Assembly (NCBI GenBank): GCA_002391625.1
Contig: DGFJ01000019.1
Coordinates: 1 to 64,000, forward strand
From: Ruminococcaceae bacterium UBA3903
Lineage (GTDB): Bacteria > Bacillota > Clostridia > Oscillospirales > Acutalibacteraceae
Length of the DNA stretch: 64,000 nt
Direction of reading: 5' to 3'
The position numbers and the translations under genes are program-made. The first letter of the stretch is position 1. Each line of letters opens with the position of its first letter. This document shows positions 24,583 to 34,306 of the stretch, piece by piece. Below the pieces are notes generated by a model that was given only the letters and a program-made list of their open reading frames with translations, did not search any database and was not told the origin of the DNA.

Positions 24583-27204
24583 TTACTTTAAGGCATCAAT
24601 AGCGGCTTTAATTAGTGCTATTTTTTCCCTTTCCTTTTCAGCCTGACTCTTCACGGTGTCTACAACATTTTGTGGGGCTTTAGCAATGAAGCCTTGATTG
24701 TTTAGCTTGCCTTCAGACTGAGCCAATCTTTTTTTAGTGATTTCAAGCTCCTTGTTTAGTCTTTTTAGCTCCTCATCCTTGTCAACCAGCTCAGCCATAG
24801 GAATGTAAATTTGAGCATCAGCAGTAACAATTGTAACTGCACCCTCTAGGTCAAAGCTCCTGCCTATTTCCACCTCAGCGGCAGATGCAAGCTTACGGAA
24901 GAAGGTAGTACCGATGTTAAAGGTTTTTTCTTTTTCGGTGGCGATGTAAACGTTAGCCTTTTTGGACGGTGGTACGTTCATTTCTGAACGGCGTGTACGG
25001 ATGGCTCGTATAGCCTCCATAATGATTTCCATTTCCTGCTGTGCTTGTGGATAATTGTTTTTATCACTATACTGTGGATATTCTGCACGCATAATGGTTT
25101 CTCCACAATGTGGCAGCGTCTGCCAGATTTCCTCCGTTATATAAGGCATAAAGGGGTGTAATAAACGCAGGCTTTGATCCAGTACCCATACCAGAACCTG
25201 ACGTGCATTTTGTGCTGACTGGTTGTCAGCCTGCAAACGAGCCTTTGTAAGCTCTATATACCAGTCACAGTAGCAGTCCCAAATAAAGTCATAAACCTTT
25301 TGCACCGCTATGCCAAGCTCAAACCTATCTAAATTTTCTGTAACCTCATGAGCCACATTGTTTAGCGTGCCTATTATCCATTTATCTTCAATGGCTAGCT
25401 CCTGTGGCAGCTCATTTTTTACATTATAGTCATCTATATTCATATGAACAAAACGAGAGGCGTTCCATAGCTTGTTGGCAAAATTTCTGCACGCAATAAC
25501 CTTTTCGTCAATAAAACGCATATCATTTCCTGGGGAGTTGCCCGTAGCTAGGAACAGACGCAGCGCGTCAGCACCATATTTGTCAATAACCTTTAATGGG
25601 TCAATACCGTTACCTAAGGATTTTGACATTTTTCTGCCTTGTTCATCTCTTACCAAGCCATGTATAAGTACCGTATCAAAAGGAGCCTTTCCTGTTTGTT
25701 CAATGCCGGAGAACATCATTCTCATAACCCAGAAGGGTATTATATCATAGCCCGTTACCAGCGTGTTTGTAGGATAAAAATAATCTAATTCCTTTGTATT
25801 GTCAGGCCAGCCTAAGGTAGAGAATGGCCATAAGGCAGAGCTAAACCATGTGTCCAGTGTGTCCTCGTCCTGCTTTATGTTGGTGTTGCCACATTTACAG
25901 CATTTGTCAGGGGTGGAGAGGGAAACAGTAATTTCTCCACAGTCTGCACAGTACCACGCAGGTATACGGTGTCCCCACCATAGCTGACGTGATATGCACC
26001 AGTCACGAATATTTTCCAACCAGTGGTAATAAACCTTCTCAAAACGCTCTGGTACAAACTGTGTTGTATCATTTTTAACAGCATCAATAGCAGGCTTGGC
26101 CATTGGTTTCATTTTTACAAACCATTGCTTAGAAACCTTAGGCTCAACAGTAGTACCACAGCGGTAACAAGTACCTACGTTATGACTGTAATCCTCTATT
26201 TTTACTAACGCACCTTCTGCATCTAGATCCTTTACAATGGCCTCACGAGCCTCGTACCTGTCCATACCGGCATAGGCGGGGTAATCCTCGGTGATTTTTG
26301 CGTCATCTGTTAGAACGGTTAGCACAGGGAGATTATGTCGTAAACCAACCTCAAAGTCGTTAGGGTCGTGTGCAGGTGTAATCTTAACAACACCAGTACC
26401 AAAGTCGATTTCTACATAGTCATCAGCTATAACAGGAATCTCCCTGTGAACGATAGGTAAAATAAGAGTTTTACCTACTAAATCCTTGTATCTGTCATCA
26501 TTTGGGTTAACGGCTACGGCTGTGTCACCTAACAGAGTTTCTGGCCGTGTAGTTGCCAGCTCTAAATAGCCGCTGCCATCTTTAAAGGGATAACGCAGAT
26601 GCCAAAAATGACCAGCCTGATCCTCATATTCAACCTCAGCGTCGGAAATAGATGTTTTACAATGTGGACACCAGTTGATAATACGTTCCCCTCGATATAT
26701 TAGATCTTTTTCATACAGCTTAACAAAAACCTGGTTAACAGCTTTGTTACAGCCCTCATCTAAAGTAAAACGCTCACGCTCCCAGTCACAGGAGGAACCC
26801 ATTTTTCTAAGCTGGCTGGTAATTTTGTTGCCGTATTCATCCTTCCATTTCCAAGCACGTTCCAGGAATTTGTCACGTCCTAGATCTTTTTTTGTTAAGC
26901 CCTCTTTTTTCATAGCTTCAACAATTTTAGCCTCAGTAGCAATAGAAGCGTGGTCAGTGCCGGGCAGCCATAATGCGCTGTAGCCCTGCATACGCTTATA
27001 GCGTATTAAAACATCCTGTAGGGTGTTATCCAGTGCGTGTCCCATGTGTAGCTGACCTGTAATGTTGGGTGGTGGCATAACGATAGTATAAGGCTTTTTG
27101 TCCTTATCTACCTCTGCGTGAAAGTAGTTGCCCTCTATCCAAAAGTCATAAATTTTGTCCTCAACCTCTTGTGGGTTGTAGGCTTTTGCCAGTTCCTTTG
27201 CCAT
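24583..27204 (-). CDS. valS: Valine--tRNA ligase
   Basis: An 873-residue class I synthetase of normal length. Visible features are PPPNITGQLHMGHAL (the HIGH region) near residue 45, the large editing domain (about 190-350), two zinc-type Cys clusters (CADCGEI...CCKCG), GRKMSKSLGNGIDP (the KMSKS loop) at about 520, an anticodon-binding domain, and the C-terminal coiled-coil arm from about 805 with many Lys and Glu. It charges tRNA-Val and edits Thr-tRNA-Val. The leader between the preceding terminator and the ATG is under 100 bases and shows no T-box. It ends in its own terminator. Confidence 0.97.
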   Translation of the reverse strand: MAKELAKAYNPQEVEDKIYDFWIEGNYFHAEVDKDKKPYTIVMPPPNITGQLHMGHALDNTLQDVLIRYKRMQGYSALWLPGTDHASIATEAKIVEAMKKEGLTKKDLGRDKFLERAWKWKDEYGNKITSQLRKMGSSCDWERERFTLDEGCNKAVNQVFVKLYEKDLIYRGERIINWCPHCKTSISDAEVEYEDQAGHFWHLRYPFKDGSGYLELATTRPETLLGDTAVAVNPNDDRYKDLVGKTLILPIVHREIPVIADDYVEIDFGTGVVKITPAHDPNDFEVGLRHNLPVLTVLTDDAKITEDYPAYAGMDRYEAREAIVKDLDAEGALVKIEDYSHNVGTCYRCGTTVEPKVSKQWFVKMKPMAKPAIDAVKNDTTQFVPERFEKVYYHWLENIRDWCISRQLWWGHRIPAWYCADCGEITVSLSTPDKCCKCGNTNIKQDEDTLDTWFSSALWPFSTLGWPDNTKELDYFYPTNTLVTGYDIIPFWVMRMMFSGIEQTGKAPFDTVLIHGLVRDEQGRKMSKSLGNGIDPLKVIDKYGADALRLFLATGNSPGNDMRFIDEKVIACRNFANKLWNASRFVHMNIDDYNVKNELPQELAIEDKWIIGTLNNVAHEVTENLDRFELGIAVQKVYDFIWDCYCDWYIELTKARLQADNQSAQNARQVLVWVLDQSLRLLHPFMPYITEEIWQTLPHCGETIMRAEYPQYSDKNNYPQAQQEMEIIMEAIRAIRTRRSEMNVPPSKKANVYIATEKEKTFNIGTTFFRKLASAAEVEIGRSFDLEGAVTIVTADAQIYIPMAELVDKDEELKRLNKELEITKKRLAQSEGKLNNQGFIAKAPQNVVDTVKSQAEKEREKIALIKAAIDALK

Positions 27205-27253
27205 ATTTTACTCTCCTTTTCGAGAAAATTACAAATTATTCTTAACCAATATA

Positions 27254-27296
27254 TTATCCCATTACACAGGGATTTTGTCAATGTGTAATGGGATAA
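27254..27296 (-). terminator. Terminator of the ABC exporter operon
   Basis: A 15-bp perfect stem (27254-27268 with 27282-27296) with a 13-base loop separates the exporter operon from valS. Confidence 0.85.
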
Positions 27297-27376
27297 AAAC
27301 AAACAGCTAATCTTATGGTATGAAAACCTCTGTATCACCTTTACTGTGTATATATGTGTTGCTATAGCTACACGCA

Positions 27377-29134
27377 TTAGTCCTGTGCAAATTGACTGTT
27401 ATATAAATTGCAGTAAAAGCCCTTTTTATCTAACAGCTCCTTGTGGGTACCCTGTTCAATCACGTTGCCCTTGTTCATTACTAAAATCATATCTGCGTTT
27501 TCAATAGTAGACAGCCTATGTGCTACGATAAATGTGGTTTTGCCCTCCATCATTTTATTAAAAGCTTTTTGGACACGCTGTTCTGTTAAGGTGTCTATGC
27601 TACTGGTTGCTTCATCCAATATAACCATTGAGGGGTTACATGCCATTACTCTGGCTATACATAACAGCTGTTTTTGACCCTGTGACAAATTACCGCCATC
27701 CTCGGTTATTACGGTGTCATAGCCCTTTTCCATACGGGAAATAAAGTCATGGGCATATGCAGATTTGGCTGCGTTTACAATATCTTCGTCAGCAGCGTTT
27801 TGTGTACCATAGGCTATGTTGTCACGAATAGTACCGCTATATAGCCAGCTTTCCTGTAATACCATACCGTATAAATGTCGCAGGCTGCTGCGTGTTATAT
27901 TGCGTATGTCCACGCCGTCTATGGTTATGGTGCCGCTGGTTACATCATAAAAACGCATTAGCAAATTAATAAGTGTGGTTTTGCCACAGCCGGTAGGCCC
28001 TACAATAGCTACCTTTTGTCCTGATTTTACAGATAGACTAAAGTCTTTAATAAGCCTTTGTTCGGGTGTATATGAAAAGCTTACATTGTCAATTTTAATA
28101 TTTCCGTTGCAGGTTTCCATATTAATTGCACTGCTGTTATCTGCTGTTTCGTTTTCCATATCTAATAAAGTGAAAATTCGGCTGGCACCGGACAGCGCCG
28201 TCTGTATTTGCCCAATAACACCAGTTACCTCGTTAAAGGGCTTAGTGTATTGATTAGCATATGTCAAAAAGCAGGACACTGTACCTATGGTCATTGTACC
28301 GCTAATGGCAGATAAAGCACCTATAACGCCTACGGCGGCATATACTATTGCGTTTACAAAACGAGTGCTGGGGTTTGCTAAGGAGGATGCAAACTGTGCC
28401 TTTTCCCCACATTCGTATAACCTGCTGTTTATTGCCTGGAATTTTTTCTGACTTTCGTTTTCATAGGAAAATGCGACTATTAATTTTTGGTTGCCTACCA
28501 TTTCCTCTATACAGGTGCTGATTTCACCCTGCGTGCGTGATTGGGTATTAAACATCTTTTTTGATAATTTTGCAATAAAGGTTGCAACGAACAGGGATAG
28601 GGGCGTAATGAAAAATACTATTAATGCAATTTTATAATTTATAGCTATCATAAAAGCAAGAGTTCCAATAATTGTGATAATACCAGAAAACAGCTGTGTG
28701 AAGCCTTGAAGCAAGCCATCTCCTACTGCATCAGTGTCATTTACAATACGACTGATTATATCACCATGAGGGTGTCTGTCAATAAAGCTAAGTGGCATAG
28801 AGTTAAGCTTTTTAAATAAATCCTTTCGCATATCGCTGACAGTATGATAGCCTACCTTGTTTGTACATACCCCCATTAACCATTGAAAAATAGCAACGCC
28901 TATTATTGTGCCTACGATTATTATACAGATGGTAGCAACAGAATTAAAATCTACGTTGCCCTCACCTATTATATTATCAATAGCCCTGCCTACCAGCACA
29001 GGAGCTAACAAGGTTAGGGATACGCTGATTCCTGCACATAAAACAGCACCCACAATGTATAGCATATATGGCTTTGTGTAGGATAAAACTCTTTTTATAA
29101 TTTTGGAGGAGCTTTTTTTACTAGAGGTTTTCAT
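27377..29134 (-). CDS. ABC exporter half-transporter, subunit with intact catalytic Glu
   Basis: A 585-residue protein: six-helix transmembrane domain (about 20-310), then an ATPase domain with Walker A GPTGCGKTT, signature LSQGQKQ (Gln replaces the usual Gly) and Walker B MVILDEATSSID with the catalytic Glu. The ATG at 29134 has AGGAGGT upstream and overlaps the preceding stop by 4 bases; the longer frame upstream is non-coding. The partner gene encodes the second half, whose catalytic Glu is replaced by Asp. Together they form a heterodimeric type IV exporter of the multidrug/lipid type (YheI/YheH, TM287/288 layout). The substrate cannot be told. Confidence 0.92.
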   Translation of the reverse strand: MKTSSKKSSSKIIKRVLSYTKPYMLYIVGAVLCAGISVSLTLLAPVLVGRAIDNIIGEGNVDFNSVATICIIIVGTIIGVAIFQWLMGVCTNKVGYHTVSDMRKDLFKKLNSMPLSFIDRHPHGDIISRIVNDTDAVGDGLLQGFTQLFSGIITIIGTLAFMIAINYKIALIVFFITPLSLFVATFIAKLSKKMFNTQSRTQGEISTCIEEMVGNQKLIVAFSYENESQKKFQAINSRLYECGEKAQFASSLANPSTRFVNAIVYAAVGVIGALSAISGTMTIGTVSCFLTYANQYTKPFNEVTGVIGQIQTALSGASRIFTLLDMENETADNSSAINMETCNGNIKIDNVSFSYTPEQRLIKDFSLSVKSGQKVAIVGPTGCGKTTLINLLMRFYDVTSGTITIDGVDIRNITRSSLRHLYGMVLQESWLYSGTIRDNIAYGTQNAADEDIVNAAKSAYAHDFISRMEKGYDTVITEDGGNLSQGQKQLLCIARVMACNPSMVILDEATSSIDTLTEQRVQKAFNKMMEGKTTFIVAHRLSTIENADMILVMNKGNVIEQGTHKELLDKKGFYCNLYNSQFAQD

Positions 29135-30879
29135 TTTTCTACCTCCTGACTGCCTTTTTGACCACCTGTTTGACCTTGAGAGTGACATATTTCCTTGTAT
29201 TCGTCACAGTTGTTATATAAATAATTGTGTGTACCTATGTCTACCATATGACCGTTATGCAGTACAACAATTTTGTCTGCATCGTTAACAGAGGCTACTC
29301 GCTGAGAAACAATAATGACAGTAGTATTTTCTATCCCTGCTTTTATAGCGTAACGTAGGGCTTTATCGGTAGCAAAATCCAAAGCACTGGCGCTGTCATC
29401 CAAAATTAAAATTTCTGGCTTGGCAATAACTGCACGGGCAATGGTGAGCCTTTGCTTTTGACCGCCTGACAGGTTTTGTCCCCCCCGAACAATGTCTGTG
29501 TTGGCTTTTAAGGGTAAATTATCAACAAATTCCTTAGCCTGTGATATTTCTAAAGCCTTTTCAATATCTTCGTCGGTGGCGTTTGCTTTTAGGTAGCACA
29601 GGTTTTCTTTTATTGTGCCAGTAAAAAGCACAGCTCTTTGGGGGACTAATCCGATTTTCCTCCTTAGCTGTTTAAAGGGATACATTTGTACGTTTATCCC
29701 GTCTACTAATATTTCACCCTTGGTTACGTCGTAAAAACGTGGAATTAGATTTATTAAGGTTGATTTGCCACAGCCTGTACCACCAATAATACCGATGGTT
29801 TCACCCTTGTTAATTGTGAGGCTTATACCCTGTAGGGCGTTTTTATCATCACCATAGGAGAAGCATACATCCTTAAATTCAATTTTTGCACTGCCTTTTA
29901 TAGGAGTTATATTTGATGCCGAGGTTTCTAAAACAGTTGGCTTTGTATCAAAAACCTCATTTATTCGGGTGGCGCTGGCGGATGCCTTTGTAAAAATTAC
30001 TACTAAATTTGATACAACAATCATAGCCAGTAAAATTTGTGTCATATAGTTAACTAATGCAATAATTTGACCAGGTAACAGCTCACCAACGTTAACAAAT
30101 ACGCCACCAAACCATACAATGGCTACAATGGCTAGGTTGGCTACTACATAGGTTAAGGGGTTTAACATGGCAGACAGCCTTCCTACCCGTACAGCGGTTT
30201 TTGCCACATCATCAGCACAATTGTCAAATCGGTTTATATCATATTTTTGTTTGCTGAAGGCCCGTATTACCCTGTTGCCTGACAAGTTTTCCCGTGATAT
30301 TAAGGACAGCTTGTCTAACCCCTTTTGCATTGTTTTAAAGAAAGGAATACTTTTGCTCATAATTAGATATAAAATAAAGCCAATAATGACAGCAGATATA
30401 AAGAAAATTATGGATATTCTTAAATCTATTGTCATAGCCATTATTAATGCACCTATTACAAGAAAGGGTGCACGTATAACTAGGCGAATAATCATAGCCA
30501 CTGCTAACTGCAGCTGGTTAATATCATTTGTCATTCTGGTGATTAGGGATGCAGTTCCAATTGTGTCTAAATCATGATACGACAGAGTATTAATATGTTT
30601 ATAGAGTGCATTTCTAAGCTTTGTGCCGCTGCCCTGTGATGTAATGGCAGCACTTTTTTGACATACTAAAGCAAAGCCTAAACCTAATGCACCCAGCAAA
30701 AGCATAATTAATCCGCCTTTTATGACATAATCCCTGTCACCCTGTAATACACCCACGTCAATTATACTTGCCATTACCAAAGGTACAATAAGCTCAAAAA
30801 TAGCCTCTATTAGCTTGCAAATTGGTCCTATTGTTAGTTGTAACTTGTAATCCTTCAGATATTTTTTTAAGCGGAACAT
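29131..30879 (-). CDS. ABC exporter half-transporter, subunit with degenerate ATPase site
   Basis: A 582-residue protein: transmembrane domain (about 15-310) and ATPase domain with Walker A GGTGCGKST, a canonical LSGGQKQR signature and Walker B ILILDDSASALD. The catalytic Glu after Walker B is Asp, the mark of the degenerate nucleotide site in asymmetric heterodimeric exporters. This complements the neighbour, which has the intact Glu but an altered LSQGQ signature. The ATG at 30879 has AGGAGG 8 bases upstream; the frame extends further but without support. Its stop overlaps the next start, fitting coupled 1:1 synthesis. Confidence 0.92.
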   Translation of the reverse strand: MFRLKKYLKDYKLQLTIGPICKLIEAIFELIVPLVMASIIDVGVLQGDRDYVIKGGLIMLLLGALGLGFALVCQKSAAITSQGSGTKLRNALYKHINTLSYHDLDTIGTASLITRMTNDINQLQLAVAMIIRLVIRAPFLVIGALIMAMTIDLRISIIFFISAVIIGFILYLIMSKSIPFFKTMQKGLDKLSLISRENLSGNRVIRAFSKQKYDINRFDNCADDVAKTAVRVGRLSAMLNPLTYVVANLAIVAIVWFGGVFVNVGELLPGQIIALVNYMTQILLAMIVVSNLVVIFTKASASATRINEVFDTKPTVLETSASNITPIKGSAKIEFKDVCFSYGDDKNALQGISLTINKGETIGIIGGTGCGKSTLINLIPRFYDVTKGEILVDGINVQMYPFKQLRRKIGLVPQRAVLFTGTIKENLCYLKANATDEDIEKALEISQAKEFVDNLPLKANTDIVRGGQNLSGGQKQRLTIARAVIAKPEILILDDSASALDFATDKALRYAIKAGIENTTVIIVSQRVASVNDADKIVVLHNGHMVDIGTHNYLYNNCDEYKEICHSQGQTGGQKGSQEVEK

Positions 30880-30903
30880 AAGTATCCTCCTGTGGCGGTA
30901 AAA

Positions 30904-30930
30904 AAATTGGGCGACAAGGTCACCCAATTT
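30904..30930 (-). terminator. Terminator of degV
   Basis: A 12-bp stem on the minus strand with one wobble (30904-30915 with 30919-30930), a 3-base loop, then six T. It separates degV from the exporter operon. Confidence 0.8.
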
Positions 30931-30996
30931 ATGCTGTAATATGCTGTAAAAACAATTTGTATATATTGTAGCATTGCTTTTAAATGACTAAGGTTT

Positions 30997-31869
30997 TTAT
31001 TTCTCAGTACCCAGAAAGAACAGGGCAACTGTACCTGGTCCAGAGTGAGCACCTATTACGGGACCGATAAAATTTATGGTTATTCTTGCCTGTGGAAATT
31101 TTTCAAGCACAAGCTGTTCTACAAATTTTGCATCATTTATGCAGTCAGCATGGCTAATAAATACGTCTTGACTGCCCTTGGATAGTGCGGTCTGTTCCAT
31201 TTGGGTTACCAGTGCGGTTAGAGATTGCTTTCTGCCGCGAACTTTTCTCACAGGGATTAAATGACCGTCGTTGTCCATATGCATAACAGGCTTTATATTT
31301 AGTGCCGAGCCTATTACCGCAGCACCAGCGGATACTCTGCCGCCACGTTTTAGGTGGTGCAGGTCATCAACAGTGAACCAGTGACACAGGTGGTTTCGGT
31401 TATCTGTTACCCATTGCTTTAATTGGGTAATATTTAAACCCTCACGTTTTTTCATAACTGCTAAATATAACAGCAGACCTTCCCCCATAGAAGCCGCTAA
31501 GCTGTCCACAACCTTAACTGTATGGTTAGGGTACTGCTGGTTTAACTCCTTGGCAGCTATACAAGCAGACTGATATGTGCCGCTAAGACCTGATGAAAAG
31601 GCAATATACAATATATCGTTGCCGTCCTGTAAAACAGGTTCAAACACCCTTACCATATCGCTGGGGTTTATTTGTGCGGTGGTGGCGGTATCTCCGTTCC
31701 TTAGGTTATCATAAAATATTTTAATATCCATATCACTATGGTCTGGTGTGTTTTTATATGTTTTATTGTTCATTGAATAGGTTAGGGACATTACCTGTAC
31801 TTCTAAAGTAGTAATCATATCAGGAGTTAAATCTGTTGTGCTGTCTGTGAAAATTATATAATCATTCAT
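30997..31869 (-). CDS. DegV family fatty acid-binding protein
   Basis: A 290-residue DegV/FakB-type protein. The N-terminal IFTDSTTDLTPDM contains the family's TDSTTDL motif, and the centre has FSSGLSGTYQSA, which binds the fatty-acid carboxylate. The C-terminal part has GPVIGAHSGPGTVALFF, the other typical DegV segment. These proteins hold a fatty acid and, with FakA kinase, present it for phosphorylation to acyl-phosphate for phospholipid synthesis. No fakA is in the window. It is transcribed alone, diverging from the SpoVB-like gene. Confidence 0.93.
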   Translation of the reverse strand: MNDYIIFTDSTTDLTPDMITTLEVQVMSLTYSMNNKTYKNTPDHSDMDIKIFYDNLRNGDTATTAQINPSDMVRVFEPVLQDGNDILYIAFSSGLSGTYQSACIAAKELNQQYPNHTVKVVDSLAASMGEGLLLYLAVMKKREGLNITQLKQWVTDNRNHLCHWFTVDDLHHLKRGGRVSAGAAVIGSALNIKPVMHMDNDGHLIPVRKVRGRKQSLTALVTQMEQTALSKGSQDVFISHADCINDAKFVEQLVLEKFPQARITINFIGPVIGAHSGPGTVALFFLGTEK

Positions 31870-32061
31870 TTTTTACACCTCTAATTGTATTATGGAGAAA
31901 ATTTTCGAAAGAATGTTTACAGAATAATTGTATGCTACTTATACATAGGGATTATGCTATAAAAGAATTATGCACAAAAAATAACCAAATTTTACATACA
32001 GATTACCACTGTTTAGGGTTTATTCGACAATAAATTAATGATGAAAGTGGGGTGTGAAGAC

Positions 32062-33597
32062 TTGTTAAAAAAGAGATTTTTAATAAATGGAGCATGGTTA
32101 ACGGGAATAACTCTAATAACACGGACAATAGGTATATTTTTTAGGGTGTATATGTCCAATGCTATTGGCAGTGAGGCTATAGGACTGTATCAGTTAATAT
32201 TAACAGTTTATTTTTTTACTGTTACTACTGTCACAGGCGGAGTGTCATTGGTTGTAACCCGTTTGGTGACAGATGCCATAGCAAAAGGTAATAAATCTGC
32301 AGTGCAATATATAACTGCCAGGTGCTTAGCCTTTAGTGTTGGCTTTAGCATTATTATTGGCAGTTTAATGGCATTTTTTTCACAGGATATAGGTGTTGGT
32401 ATTTTAGGGGATAGCAGAACGGTGATGTCCATACAGGTGTTAGCACCGAGCTTGCCCTTTATGGCCGTTTCCGCTTGTCTTAGAGGCTACTTTTATGCAC
32501 GCAGAAAAGTATTTAAAACAGGCAGCGAACAGTTAATTGAGCAAGTAGTAGAAATAGGTGTTTTTGCGTTATTGGTAGGTACAATGGCACCTATGGGTAT
32601 GGAGTATGCCTGCTGCGCAGTGGCAATAGGTACAACAGCAGCAGAGGTAGTGTCCTTTATTTATTCCTACATATTGTATAGACTGGATGTTAGGACCATT
32701 AAAGAAAAGCCCAAAAGGATAAAAGGCTTTTTAAGAAAATCTGTAAGCATAGGTGTTCCTGTAACCCTAAGCTCCTGCCTGCGTTCGGGGCTAAGTTTGG
32801 TAGAAAATGTGATGATACCCTGGGGCTTAAAAAAATCTGGTAATACATACGAAAAATCCTTATCGGCTTATGGTGCAATAACTGGTATGGCAATGCCTGT
32901 CATAGGGTTTCCGTCTGTATTCTTGTTTTCCTTTTCTATGCTTATGATACCTGAGATGTCAGAAGCCAACGCACAGCTTCACAAAAAATCGGTTCAGTAT
33001 ATGACTAGCAGAATTCTGAGGTTTGCCTTGCTGTTTTCTCTGCCTACTGGTGTTTTATTCTTCTTCTTTGCACAGGCGTTGGGCAGTATTATTTATGGCA
33101 GTGAGGAAATAGGCTTGTATATAGCGTTGTTGGCACCGGTAGTACCCCTAATGTATTTAGACAGTGTGGTAGACGGCATATTAAAAGGGCTAAATCAACA
33201 GCTGCACTATTTAACCTATAATATAATAGATTCGGTTATAAGAGTAATATTAATAGCAGTTCTGCTGCCTCGTATAGGCATAATGGGAATTATCGTTGTT
33301 ACATATATGAGCGAGATTATCAACACGGGATTGTCGCTAATGAGATTATTAAAGGTGGCAGAAATACATATTAAAATAGTAGATTGGGTTGTTAAACCGT
33401 TAATATCCATAATAATACCCTGTTTGCTAATAAAGGTAGCAACAGGGTATATAGCAGTTATAAATTTGGGTGTCACCACAGTTCTTTCAATATTAATATG
33501 TGTAGCAACCTATATAATAATAATGCTGTTGACAGGAGGATTAAAAGACGAAGAAATAATGTGGTTTAAAGGTATATTAAGGCTAAAGAAAAAGTAG
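32062..33597 (+). CDS. Stage V sporulation protein B-like flippase (MOP superfamily)
   Basis: A polytopic membrane protein of about 511 residues with 12-14 hydrophobic segments. The N-terminus (LLKKRFLINGAWLTGITLITR) and the SNAIGSEAIGLYQL segment match the SpoVB/MurJ-related polysaccharide transporter group. In Bacillus SpoVB is needed for spore cortex formation, presumably as a lipid-linked precursor flippase. The frame opens at an ATG at 32038, but no RBS precedes it; GGGGTG 7 bases before the TTG at 32062 makes that the likelier start. It diverges from degV and converges with spoVAE, their stop codons being only 2 bases apart. MurJ or an exopolysaccharide flippase are alternatives. Confidence 0.82.
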   Translation: MLKKRFLINGAWLTGITLITRTIGIFFRVYMSNAIGSEAIGLYQLILTVYFFTVTTVTGGVSLVVTRLVTDAIAKGNKSAVQYITARCLAFSVGFSIIIGSLMAFFSQDIGVGILGDSRTVMSIQVLAPSLPFMAVSACLRGYFYARRKVFKTGSEQLIEQVVEIGVFALLVGTMAPMGMEYACCAVAIGTTAAEVVSFIYSYILYRLDVRTIKEKPKRIKGFLRKSVSIGVPVTLSSCLRSGLSLVENVMIPWGLKKSGNTYEKSLSAYGAITGMAMPVIGFPSVFLFSFSMLMIPEMSEANAQLHKKSVQYMTSRILRFALLFSLPTGVLFFFFAQALGSIIYGSEEIGLYIALLAPVVPLMYLDSVVDGILKGLNQQLHYLTYNIIDSVIRVILIAVLLPRIGIMGIIVVTYMSEIINTGLSLMRLLKVAEIHIKIVDWVVKPLISIIIPCLLIKVATGYIAVINLGVTTVLSILICVATYIIIMLLTGGLKDEEIMWFKGILRLKKK

Positions 33598-33620
33598 TAT
33601 TAGGATTTATCTTTAGGCTT
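33579..33620. terminator. Possible shared hairpin across the spoVB/spoVAE stop codons
   Basis: Arms 33579-33589 and 33610-33620 pair over 10 of 11 positions with a 20-base loop. The structure would be built from the last codons of both convergent genes. There is no T-run, so terminator function is weakly supported. Confidence 0.3.
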
Positions 33621-33956
33621 AGAAAGCAACGCACCTAGCAAACCAAAAAATATAGCAGCTGTTATGCCTGCGGCGGCAGCAGTGACGCCACCTATTGCTA
33701 TACCCATAGCGCCATCCTTTTGGATGGCTTCCTTTATACCCTCAGCCATGGTATAACCAAAGCCAGACAATGGTACGGTAGCACCAGCACCAGCAAACTG
33801 TACCAGTGGCTCATATAAGCCTAATCCAGCTAAAACAACACCTAGTACCACATAGGTTACAAGTATTCTAGCTGGAGTTAGCTTGGTTTTATCTATTAAT
33901 ATTTGTGCTACAACACATATTAAACCGCCAACCCAAAATGCGTTTAAGTAATCCAT
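33600..33956 (-). CDS. spoVAE: Stage V sporulation protein AE
   Basis: A 118-residue membrane protein matching SpoVAE, part of the channel that moves dipicolinic acid into the forespore. Family stretches visible are GGLICVVAQILIDKTKLTPA, LGLYEPLVQFAGAGATVPL and GFGYTMAEG. Three hydrophobic segments are present. It usually sits in a spoVAC-spoVAD-spoVAE operon. Here it stands alone next to a convergent spoVB-like gene, so the other components must be elsewhere. Its presence is good evidence that the organism, or a recent ancestor, makes endospores. The start is supported by AAAGGGTGAG 5-6 bases upstream. Confidence 0.92.
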   Translation of the reverse strand: MDYLNAFWVGGLICVVAQILIDKTKLTPARILVTYVVLGVVLAGLGLYEPLVQFAGAGATVPLSGFGYTMAEGIKEAIQKDGAMGIAIGGVTAAAAGITAAIFFGLLGALLSKPKDKS

Positions 33957-34306
33957 TACATCTCACCCTTTCAAAAACTATTTTTTCCTGTACAGATAAA
34001 TTTATACATAAATAAAATAATGAAGTTAAATAAAGCCCATGGGTATCTTAGAAAATCAAATATTTTGGTTATTCCGACAATTATCAGCAGCCTGTTTGTA
34101 AAAAGCCAAATTCACATATATTAATAATTGCGTTTTTAGGCTTCCTGGTCCATGCAAAGCTTGTGTATATCATTTGATTTTACATATTATCTAGTTAAAT
34201 CTTGATTTTTGTATTATAATTCTTTATAATGTAATATAGTATGTTTAAATGATTTTATTTTCATAATCTGTAGACATAAAATAAATAAAAAAGTTGAGGA
34301 GTTTTT
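33957..34306. other. 350-base non-coding gap
   Basis: It holds the spoVAE 5' region on the minus strand and a near-consensus promoter (34202-34230) for the following lipoprotein. I saw no gene or clear hairpin in the remainder. Confidence 0.5.
34202..34230 (+). promoter_or_regulatory. Sigma-A promoter of the lipoprotein gene
   Basis: TTGATT (34202-34207) and a perfect TATAAT (34225-34230) with a 17-base spacer. Confidence 0.75.
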
